NCBI GenBank assembly: GCA_947631665.1
Contig: CANRMF010000009.1
Location: forward strand, 1 to 64,000
Direction of reading: 5' to 3'
Length of the DNA: 64,000 bases
From: an uncultured Lachnospiraceae bacterium
GTDB taxonomy: Bacteria; Bacillota; Clostridia; Lachnospirales; Lachnospiraceae
Both the position numbers and the translations under genes were made by a program. Positions 35,021-43,200 of the stretch are shown here, piece after piece (position 1 is the first letter of the stretch; each line of letters starts with the position of its first letter). The notes under the pieces are model-generated. The model was given only the letters and a program-made list of their open reading frames with translations. It had not been told where the DNA came from and searched no databases.

Positions 35021-35551
35021 TTAAACATCTATAATTGTAATTTTATGTACCGGAACATCAAATAATGCCGACAGCATATTGATAATTTCCTGTTTTACCT
35101 GAACATCGGAGACTCCTTTTGCGGTCACTGCAATCCCTCTGACATTCGGGCAGATTTCCTTAATGACATAGGGCTCGTCTGAGCCGTCCTTTGACAAAAT
35201 AACCGTCTTTGTGCTGACCGAACGGTCTGTTTCCACCCTGCTTTCCTCCTGCTGCGTTTTCTGCTGCTCCTCCACGTCTTCTTTTACTACCGCCTCCTCA
35301 CTTTCCTTTAATGTAATGACTGCATGAGCTTGGGATACGCCCTTCATGGAGTTTATGATTTTCTCCACCTTTTCTTCCATCTCTTTTGCATAATCCGTTG
35401 CGTTGACTGCCGTCACAATTTCTTCCGGCGTCTCCACCGGCTGACTCTCACTATCAAAGTATGAAAATACAATCAAAATTATTCCGGCCGCTATCAGCAA
35501 AACGATTTTTCCCCTATTCAGATTTTTCAGGTTGATCTTCTTCTTTTCCAT
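35021..35551 (-). CDS. spoIIIAG: Stage III sporulation protein AG
   Basis: A 176-residue protein with a membrane anchor near residues 18-33 (IVLLIAAGIILIVFSYF) and a ring-forming periplasmic domain. In B. subtilis SpoIIIAG forms a large oligomeric ring in the channel. I choose the ATG at 35551 because of the GAGAGGG site just upstream; this start overlaps spoIIIAF by 38 bases. Confidence 0.92.
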   Translation of the reverse strand: MEKKKINLKNLNRGKIVLLIAAGIILIVFSYFDSESQPVETPEEIVTAVNATDYAKEMEEKVEKIINSMKGVSQAHAVITLKESEEAVVKEDVEEQQKTQQEESRVETDRSVSTKTVILSKDGSDEPYVIKEICPNVRGIAVTAKGVSDVQVKQEIINMLSALFDVPVHKITIIDV

Positions 35552-35825
35552 TTTTAGCCCTCTCATAAATCTTACTCTCAATTTCCTCCGCATTTTCCAG
35601 ATACGACGTGTCGGAGGTAAACGAAATATCGCCGATAAATTCCTCCAGATGAAAGTCCGAATCAAACAACCGGATTAACGGATTTAACACAAAAATCAAA
35701 AGCAGAAACCCCGCGAACAGCCTGATGTATTTTCTGTAACCCGACTCCGGAAAAATATTTAAAACCAACGATAATACAAACGTAAAAACACAGATGTTTT
35801 TTACATACGAAAAAATCCATTCCAT
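35514..35825 (-). CDS. spoIIIAF: Stage III sporulation protein AF
   Basis: A 103-residue protein with two N-terminal transmembrane segments (ICVFTFVLSLVLNIF, LFAGFLLLIFVLNPL) and a short charged tail. It is about half the length of B. subtilis SpoIIIAF because the C-terminal soluble domain is nearly absent. The reading frame ends cleanly within spoIIIAG, so this looks like a naturally short form, not a frameshift. Confidence 0.88.
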   Translation of the reverse strand: MEWIFSYVKNICVFTFVLSLVLNIFPESGYRKYIRLFAGFLLLIFVLNPLIRLFDSDFHLEEFIGDISFTSDTSYLENAEEIESKIYERAKNGKEEDQPEKSE

Positions 35826-35855
35826 ACGAGCCCCCTGTCAAATTGATAAAAGCCG

Positions 35856-36965
35856 TTATCCGCCTTTTACCGTCAGGCAGATAATACCGATACATACGAT
35901 AAAGAGCAGCGCGCTCCCCAAAACCAGTTTCAGCAGAAACCCGATACTGTCGGACACGACCTGAAGCGCAGATAAAATCCGCTCGTCGGCAACCGGCTGT
36001 ATGACCGCCGACAGCAGCCGGAAAGCGATATGATAAATTTCCATCTTAATGCAGGGAATACTGCACAAAAGCAAGATGACAATCATTGTAAATCCGCCGA
36101 TGACATTTTTTATCAGGTTTGACGTTCCGATTAAAATGCCCACATAAGAACCGGCGCTGTTTCCGAGCCATGGGACTGCGCTGATAATTTTCTGAAAAGC
36201 CGTATTTTTTATCCCGTCAATCGACGGCAGAATCATTGCCTGTATCAGATTTACCCCGCAGATTGCGCCCACAAGAAATTTATTGCAGAACAAAATAAAC
36301 CGTTTCATTAAATCCGCCAGCCGCGATAAGAAATCCTCCTGAGACAGATTGTTGACAAGCCCCGTCGCAAGGTATATTTTGATCATCGGAATGAGCACCG
36401 CAGAAAATACAAACTGCACCAGACCGATTGCCAGCACCAACACCTGATAAAAACCGGCGGCGGAGGCCTGTCCCAAAAGCGCGATTGAAACAAAATAAGT
36501 GGGAATCATCGCCGTCAAAAACTGCAGCAGCACTTCTATAAATCCCGATGCGACCTGACAGACGGTCTCGAAGATTGTAATAATTCCGGAAATTACAAGC
36601 AGATAACAGACGTAAAATCCCATATTCGAGACATTGTCCTTAGAAAACACATTGGCAAAGTTGGTAAAAAACGCTGAGATAATAATAATCAGCAGGACAT
36701 TCAGCATAATCCGGCGGACAAAAATCAGATCGCCTACCGTCTTTTCCTTCACAAGCGCCGCGCCGTCTGTGAAAACAGTTTTAAAATCGCCCTTCATCAA
36801 AGCTTTCAACAACGTATCCACATGGATATCTTCATATCCGTTTTGCCGCAATATTCTTTCGCTCTCGCGGAAATCAAAATCGTCGATGGACAGCAGATCT
36901 TCCCCATATGTATTTACCGGAAACAGGAGAAGCAGAAAAAAAATCCACAGCAGGCTCTTTTTCAT
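35856..36965 (-). CDS. spoIIIAE: Stage III sporulation protein AE
   Basis: A 369-residue protein with a signal peptide (1-21) and six to eight transmembrane segments (such as LNVLLIIIISAFFTNF, VGGFTMIVILLLC). It is an integral part of the SpoIIIA mother-cell to forespore channel complex. It overlaps spoIIIAD by four bases (ATGA). Confidence 0.94.
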   Translation of the reverse strand: MKKSLLWIFFLLLLFPVNTYGEDLLSIDDFDFRESERILRQNGYEDIHVDTLLKALMKGDFKTVFTDGAALVKEKTVGDLIFVRRIMLNVLLIIIISAFFTNFANVFSKDNVSNMGFYVCYLLVISGIITIFETVCQVASGFIEVLLQFLTAMIPTYFVSIALLGQASAAGFYQVLVLAIGLVQFVFSAVLIPMIKIYLATGLVNNLSQEDFLSRLADLMKRFILFCNKFLVGAICGVNLIQAMILPSIDGIKNTAFQKIISAVPWLGNSAGSYVGILIGTSNLIKNVIGGFTMIVILLLCSIPCIKMEIYHIAFRLLSAVIQPVADERILSALQVVSDSIGFLLKLVLGSALLFIVCIGIICLTVKGG

Positions 36966-37342
36966 GACAGCAGCGTCCCTATCAGTGAGATAATCTGGCT
37001 GAATACCGGTAAACTAATCACCAGAATGGACATCTTTCCGAAAATCTGAATTTGGTTGGATAAAGCGCCGTAACCGCAGTCCTTCGCAATATCCGATGAG
37101 ATTTCCGAAATAAAAGTAATTCCCACTATTTTTAACAGAACTTTGATATATTCCGTACCGATGCCGCCGAGAGATGTAATCTGTCCAATCAGGTCAACGA
37201 TATTTTCCAGCCCTTTAATCGAATAGATAAAAATAAAAATGCAGCCCGCGATTGAGATAAAAATGCCATATTCCGATTTGATGGTTTTGAATTGTACTGC
37301 AAGCAGCGCGCAGACAATTCCGACAATTCCAATCACTAACAC
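36962..37342 (-). CDS. spoIIIAD: Stage III sporulation protein AD
   Basis: A 126-residue protein with about four membrane segments and the conserved ISSDIAKDCGYGALSNQIQ block. Its stop overlaps the spoIIIAE start by ATGA. Confidence 0.94.
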   Translation of the reverse strand: MLVIGIVGIVCALLAVQFKTIKSEYGIFISIAGCIFIFIYSIKGLENIVDLIGQITSLGGIGTEYIKVLLKIVGITFISEISSDIAKDCGYGALSNQIQIFGKMSILVISLPVFSQIISLIGTLLS

Positions 37343-37351
37343 GATACACCT

Positions 37352-37546
37352 CTATAAATTAAACAGATTTTGAATTGTTGAAAACAAATCATAAATATAA
37401 GGAATAATCCACATCAGCACCAGAACAAGTCCGGCAAGACTTGTCAGAAACGCCTGTTCTTCCCGACCGCTATGTTTTAATATCTGACCTACGACGGAAA
37501 CAATAATGCCTACTGCCGCAATTCTAAAAATTAAACTTATCTCCAT
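37352..37546 (-). CDS. spoIIIAC: Stage III sporulation protein AC
   Basis: A 64-residue protein with two membrane segments and the GIIVSVVGQILKHSGREEQA block typical of SpoIIIAC. It lies nine bases from spoIIIAB and spoIIIAD in the operon. Confidence 0.93.
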   Translation of the reverse strand: MEISLIFRIAAVGIIVSVVGQILKHSGREEQAFLTSLAGLVLVLMWIIPYIYDLFSTIQNLFNL

Positions 37547-37555
37547 ATTTGAAAC

Positions 37556-38065
37556 CTAAATTAAAATAATTCCTGCCATAATTCCGCCCATAAATCCAAG
37601 AGAGAGGTACAATCTGCAACGCTCTTTTTTCTCCTGATTTAAACGGCCCAGTTTCCGTTTCAACTGTTCCTCATAAAAATCAATTCTGTCAAGCTGGCTC
37701 TTTAAATCAGAAATCCCCAGCTCCCTGCCAAACCGCTCAATCTCCTCGACGTCTTCGCCCGCCAGTTCCGTTTTTTCCAACTGATTTTTACACCCGCTCT
37801 CCCATGCGTCGGCAAACCGTTTCCCGTCGTTCATCTCCTGCAGAACCGAAGAAAAAAACGCCCTGTAACCCTCTGATTTTTTCAGCGCGAGCAGATTTTC
37901 CTCCATCGTATAATTCTGATGCCTTAAATTTCCTTTGAGTTGTTCGAGCAGCGCGATAAACTCGTCGAGCAGGCGGACGCGGGAAAGATATCTGTTTTGC
38001 AGGGCAATCCCGCAACCGCCGCCGGATAAAATAATTAAAACGATTCCGATTTCCCGAAAATACAT
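37556..38065 (-). CDS. spoIIIAB: Stage III sporulation protein AB
   Basis: A 169-residue protein: N-terminal membrane segment (IVLIILSGGGCGIAL), a helical domain resembling type II/GspF secretion proteins, and a C-terminal membrane segment (LGFMGGIMAGIILI). It overlaps spoIIIAA by 31 bases. The start at 38065 is the first in-frame ATG after the GGCGGG-type site. Confidence 0.9.
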   Translation of the reverse strand: MYFREIGIVLIILSGGGCGIALQNRYLSRVRLLDEFIALLEQLKGNLRHQNYTMEENLLALKKSEGYRAFFSSVLQEMNDGKRFADAWESGCKNQLEKTELAGEDVEEIERFGRELGISDLKSQLDRIDFYEEQLKRKLGRLNQEKKERCRLYLSLGFMGGIMAGIILI

Positions 38066-38895
38066 TGATACTTGTCCCGCCTTTCTATTAAAACAAAACA
38101 ATCAAATTGATGATATAAACTGCCGCCCAGACGGTTTTGAACCTGTCCCATACAGTCCCCATGAATTGTTGCCAGCAGCCGGACGCCGCTGTTTAACGCA
38201 TACTGCAAAGCCGCCTTGTCCTGCTCCTCCCCGATTTCGTCCACCGCGATGACCGCAGGCCCCAGCGCCCTTGTCGCCATAATAATTCCGTCCTTTTTGG
38301 AAACGCCTGAGAGAATGTCCGTCCGGCTGCCTAAATCAATCTGGGGAACTCCCAGATAAGAACCGGAGATCTCATTTCTCTCGTCTATAACTGATATGCT
38401 TGTCCCTTTCAGATTATGACTGATTTCAGAAATCAGATTTCTGAGCATCGTCGTCTTTCCCATGCCCGGTCTTGAAATAATCAGCGTGTTTTTAATGCGG
38501 TCGCCGTCGGCAATTTTTGGAACCAGTTCTTTTCCATATCCCGCAATATTATGGCAGATTCTAAAATTCATAAACCGGATATGTTTCATTCCCTGAAGTT
38601 TTCCGTCCATGTAAACCGCTTCCCCCGCCAATCCCACGCGGTGGCCGCCGGAAAGCGTCAGATAACCCTCCTTCAATTCCTTTTCATAGGCGTACATGGA
38701 ATAGTTTGTAATCCGTTCAAAAAGTTCCTCCATCGCCTGCGCGTCAAAACAGAAATCCGGATATATTTTTTCTCCAAAAATCCCTTTGACCAGCATGGGC
38801 TGATTTACCCGGATACGGATTTCCATAGTGTCGTACATATCGCGTTCCAGCCGTTCCCAAACCTCTCTCCTGAAATATTTCTTTAAAGATTCCAT
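38035..38895 (-). CDS. spoIIIAA: Stage III sporulation protein AA, AAA+ type secretion ATPase
   Basis: A 286-residue ATPase thought to power the SpoIIIA channel. The Walker A loop reads SRPGMGKTT, so the first glycine of GxxGxGKT is replaced by serine, and Walker B is in VIAVDEIGEE. The other motifs (ERNEISG, ATIHGD) are conserved. It is the first gene of the eight-gene operon; the ATG at 38895 has a GAGGAG site. A candidate sigma-E promoter lies directly upstream. Confidence 0.95.
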   Translation of the reverse strand: MESLKKYFRREVWERLERDMYDTMEIRIRVNQPMLVKGIFGEKIYPDFCFDAQAMEELFERITNYSMYAYEKELKEGYLTLSGGHRVGLAGEAVYMDGKLQGMKHIRFMNFRICHNIAGYGKELVPKIADGDRIKNTLIISRPGMGKTTMLRNLISEISHNLKGTSISVIDERNEISGSYLGVPQIDLGSRTDILSGVSKKDGIIMATRALGPAVIAVDEIGEEQDKAALQYALNSGVRLLATIHGDCMGQVQNRLGGSLYHQFDCFVLIERRDKYQCIFGKSESF

Positions 38896-38913
38896 TCTAA
38901 ATCTCCTCATAAA

Positions 38914-38941
38914 AATATATGATTTACTAAGATCAATATTC
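38914..38941 (-). promoter_or_regulatory. Candidate sigma-E promoter of the spoIIIA operon
   Basis: On the minus strand GAATATT (38935-38941) and CATATATT (38914-38921) are separated by 13 bases. This resembles the mother-cell sigma-E consensus (kmATATT, 14-15, CATACAnT) with one base less in the spacer. B. subtilis spoIIIA is a sigma-E operon. Confidence 0.5.
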
Positions 38942-38997
38942 TATTTACTTTTATGTTTTATCGTTGTAAAATTTTTATTGAGAGAAAGAGGCAGACA

Positions 38998-40038
38998 ATG
39001 AACAGAAAGAAACGACATTTATATTTTTTAATCGGCATGACGCTGGTAATGCTATTGCTTGTTCAGGTCTTTATAGATGATATACTGACAGATTATGACA
39101 CCTCAAAAACCGCAAACTCCTCAAACCGGCTGCAACAACAGAAAATGCAGCAGGCAAGGCAGAAAGACTACCGCAGGATTGCGCAAATCACCATTGATAA
39201 GGATAAAATCAGTTTAAATGCAGGCGATAACCGTTACCTATATACGCGCATACAGTATGACGGGCAAAAAGACCTGCCGGACGAACCCCTTGTATGGGAG
39301 AGTTCCGATCCTTCCGTTGCAACCGTAAACCAAAACGGTGTGGTGACGGGCATTGAGGACGGCGAGGCGGATATTACCCTCTACTCAGACAGCAGACAGG
39401 TCTCTGCGGTCTGCCACGTTTCGGTTAAGCCTACCCGCTATGTCGCCATGACATTTGACGACGGGCCGGGTCCGTACACGCAATCACTGCTGAATGCCCT
39501 CAATACCTATCACTGCAAGGCAACTTTTTTTATCGTGGGATACAACTTGGAAAACTATCCGAACGAATTAAAAGAAGCCAGCAACAGTTTTATGGAAATC
39601 GGAAACCACACATACCACCACAAAAACTTAGCAGACGCAGACAAAAAGACCATTCAGAAAGAAATCAATTCAAATCGGGACTTGATTTATGAGATAACCG
39701 GAGCATATCCTACACTGCTCCGCCCTCCATACGGAGTCAAGAAAGCCGCGCTTCGTAAGTGCTGCGACGTACCGATTATTTTATGGTCTGTGGATACGGA
39801 GGACTGGAGTCATCAAAATGTCCGGTATATCCGTAAATATCTTCTGGGACATTTGGGGGACGGCGAGATTATTCTGATGCATGACATTCATGAAAAATCC
39901 GTCAAGGCAATGATTCAGACATTACCGGAAATCATCAATCGGGGCTACGAACTGGTCACTGTCAGTGAGTTATATCAGATTAAAGGCATGGATTTAACGT
40001 CCGGACAACTGCATTACAGTACAAACCTTCCGGAATAA
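38998..40038 (+). CDS. Membrane-anchored polysaccharide deacetylase with Big_2 domain
   Basis: A 346-residue protein. Residues 8-27 form an uncleaved membrane anchor (FLIGMTLVMLLLVQVF), a Big_2 Ig-like domain spans 60-145, and a NodB-type deacetylase domain follows (150-335) with all motifs: TFDDGPGPYT, HTYHHKNL (metal histidines), RPPYG and LMHDIH. It should remove N- or O-acetyl groups from peptidoglycan or a surface polysaccharide. The ATG at 38998 is preceded by AGAGGCAGACA. It is divergent from spoIIIAA with about 100 bases between. Confidence 0.9.
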   Translation: MNRKKRHLYFLIGMTLVMLLLVQVFIDDILTDYDTSKTANSSNRLQQQKMQQARQKDYRRIAQITIDKDKISLNAGDNRYLYTRIQYDGQKDLPDEPLVWESSDPSVATVNQNGVVTGIEDGEADITLYSDSRQVSAVCHVSVKPTRYVAMTFDDGPGPYTQSLLNALNTYHCKATFFIVGYNLENYPNELKEASNSFMEIGNHTYHHKNLADADKKTIQKEINSNRDLIYEITGAYPTLLRPPYGVKKAALRKCCDVPIILWSVDTEDWSHQNVRYIRKYLLGHLGDGEIILMHDIHEKSVKAMIQTLPEIINRGYELVTVSELYQIKGMDLTSGQLHYSTNLPE

Positions 40039-40065
40039 ACAAAATACACACGCTTGATATCAAAG

Positions 40066-40098
40066 AAAAAAAGATGGCTTTCATAAACCATCTTTTTC
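40066..40098 (+). terminator. Terminator of the polysaccharide deacetylase gene
   Basis: AAAAAGATGG pairs with CCATCTTTTT around a 10-base loop. Confidence 0.8.
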
Positions 40099-40116
40099 TC
40101 TTTCCGGTCAAAATAA

Positions 40117-40157
40117 AGAGGTCGGCAGTTCCTTGCAAACTGCCGGCCTCTCTGTTT
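40117..40157 (-). terminator. Terminator of the fibro-slime surface protein gene
   Basis: AGAGGTCGGCAGTT and AACTGCCGGCCTCT form a near-perfect 14-bp stem with a seven-base loop; TTTATTTT follows on the minus strand. A further small hairpin (GGCTG/CAGCC, 40159-40180) lies between it and the stop codon. Confidence 0.8.
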
Positions 40158-40204
40158 TGGCTGCCTGTATTCAGACAGCCGTTTTTAATCTTCAAAACCG
40201 ATTA

Positions 40205-43200
40205 TTAGTCTTCTTTTTTATAACAGATCAATGTATATCCGCCTAAAGCAACAAAGACAACAAACAGGGCGAAATAGAATCCAAAGTGATCCTCATATCC
40301 TGTCTGTGGAGAAACTAAGGAACCATTCTGCGTACCCTGCGGTGTCGCAATTCCGGTCGTTTCCTCCTGTTTTTCCGTCGTTTTCTTATTATTCTTTACC
40401 TGTTTTTTCTTTGTCGCAGATTCTTTCTTCGGAGCCTCCGTTTCCGGCTGTGTATCTGCCGGTTCTGTCGTCGGCTGCTGCGTTGTCGGCTGCGTTGTCG
40501 GTTCCTGTGTCGTCGGTTCCGGCTTCTTTTTGTAAACAAAGGTGATGACGTTTTCTTCCGCATTTTCACCGATTTCAAGCGACTGCTTTGCTTCGCCCGT
40601 CAATTCATAGCCTTCTACGTTTACGGCTTCCTCTGTAACCGTTTCGCCGACCTGCGTTTCCTCGCCGGCTTTTGCATTAAAGATTTCATTTCCGTTTTCA
40701 TCGACATATTTTACGGTGTAGTTAGAGTAAACAGGCTCAAATACTGCGCTGAATACCGTATCCTCCGTAATTGTTTCGTCTTTCGGACTGTCTACGGAAG
40801 AATCTCCTGCCGTAACGCTCTTTGTCCAGCCTGCAAATTTGTATCCCTTATCTGCCTTCGGCGTCGGAACGTTCGCCGGTTTATCGCCGTATAATACGGT
40901 TTCCTTCGTGTCGCCGTCAATGTTGCCATGTTCTCCGGCTTCATAAGTTACGTTACATGGCTCGCCTTCATAATAAGCCGTAAATGTAGTATCTTCCGTA
41001 AAGGTCATGCCTTTAATATCATCTTCAGTATAAACCGTATCATCACCGGCCATCTTCCAGCCTTTGAATACATAATGGTCTTGCGCCGTACTTTCCGGTA
41101 CACTGCCGACACCGGTGCCATAGTCAATGCTCTGATCCGTCTCTCCGGTCAAAGTACCGTAATCGCCCTGTTCAAACGTTACCGTAACTTTTCCTAATTC
41201 ATACTGTGCAGTAAACGTTGTGTCCTCAGTAAACGTCATTTCTTTGATTTCGGACGCCTTATAAAGTTTTCCGGAAACATCTCCGCTCATCGTCCAGCCG
41301 GTAAATCCGTATCCTGCCTCTGCTTTTGCAGATGGAACAGAATCGACGCCTTCCCCGTAAAGAACGCTCTGCTCTGTATCTCCGGTCAAAGTACCATGAT
41401 CGCCCTGTTCAAACGTAACGTCCACTGTCCACTGCTCATATTCGGCTGTAAATTCGGTATCTTTTTCAAAAGTCATACCTTTGATTTCCTCGTCGGTATA
41501 AACTTTACCGCTTGTATCGCCGACCATCTTCCAGCCTTTGAAATCATAACCTGTCTGCACATCGGATACCGTAGGAACATTCGGAACGGACGTACCCTCG
41601 TTAATGGAGTATGATGACGGGGTGCTGACAGTACCACGCGCGCCGGCGTCAAACGATACGGTCACTTTGCCGACAACATCTCCGAGTGCTTTCTTTGCAG
41701 TCGGATTTACTTCTGTCCAGTTCGGATCAACGGTATCGGTCTCCGGTACATACTGTGGGTTTGGCCCATATGCTGATGCTGTGACATCAGAACTGATGCC
41801 TGTTTTTCCAATATCTGTATATAAGCCGGATATCGTGATGGAATCTCCCTCACTCAGTTCCCAGCCGCTTTCAAGTTTCTCTAAAAGTTCCTGATATTTC
41901 GCGCTCTTTGTCTGAATATCCTCTGCGGTTACCGTAATGGTTTCGCTGACAGTGCCGTCTGCCTTTTTCAGTTCAAAGGTCAGTCCGTCTGCTCCGACAT
42001 AGTATCCGTCCGGAATTACTACGCCGTCTTTTCCTGCCTGAAAACCGGTACCGGCATCATTCAGTCCCAAATCTTTCATATTTGGTGATTTTGCCGTAAG
42101 GTCATATGTGAGTCCGACCTTATCGCCTTCTACGACATCGCCGTCCAATGCGTCTCCATGCTCGTCCACAAAGGTAACGTCGACTTCCGCCTGCGGTGTA
42201 GACTTTGGAGTGACGCCCACATTGACAGAATCAACATCTAACGGCTCGTCCTTATGAACAACTTCTCCAGACGCATCATAGTCATAGGACGGTGTCGTCG
42301 CCGTCACTTCGAGCGTAGACTTCAGCCGCTCGTCATAGGTGACATCTTTATATAATCCGGAAACGCGGAGTGATTCATTATTATTTAACTGAACGTCTCC
42401 CATCTTTTTGCAGAATTCTTCTACTTTATCCGGATTCTTCAAATCCTCTTTTGAGATGCTAAAGGACTCTTTCACTGCCCCGCTCTTATCAAGCACGTCG
42501 ACCGTAATTCCTTCGTCTTTGACATAGACGCCCTGATCTCCTAAATCAATCCCGTCTTTTCCAATCGTTACGTCCTGTACGGTATCTTTAAAGGTCACAT
42601 TGGAAACCACGCCGCCGCTTGCTTTTACGGAATAGTTGAGTCCCACTTCGTCACCGACTTCAACCTTCGCATTGTTTCCAAGTTTATTTCCCTCAGAATC
42701 TTTATAAGCTACGGAAGCCTTTGCCTCCGCAGGCTGAAGAATCAGGTTTGTGTTAATATAAATATTACTGTCCGTCGTATGTCTGTCCATATAGAAGAAG
42801 TCAAAGTTGTATACTTCTCCGTCTACCAGACCAATCTTTCTGGCAAACTCATCGATATCGACGCTCTGTTCCAGTGCCGTATGAGCTCCGCCGATATCCA
42901 ATACCAGTTTATTGTCAATAAAGAGGTATACGTCGTCGTCACCGCGGAATGTAAAATGATAATCCTTATCTTTTTCGTAAAGGAATTCCGCATGTCCCTG
43001 CATAGAGAAATGATAGTTATGATTTTCTTCATCATACGGATTATAAAATTCCTCACCGGCAAACGGCGCTTTCAAATCCGATTTTGCGCCCAGCGTGGCA
43101 GCGTCAAGCGGATAAAATCCGGAGTTATCTCTGGCATCAGGATTCTGGGAAATCAGGCCGCTGTTTACGTCAAACGTCATAACGTTTCCATTGTCAAAGG

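Noticed and set aside
40159-40180. GGCTG/CAGCC hairpin as a dispersed repeat shared with 55525-55545
   Set aside because: The similarity is limited to about 12 bases (CCTGTNTTCAG) and can arise by chance; it is not enough to call a repeat family.
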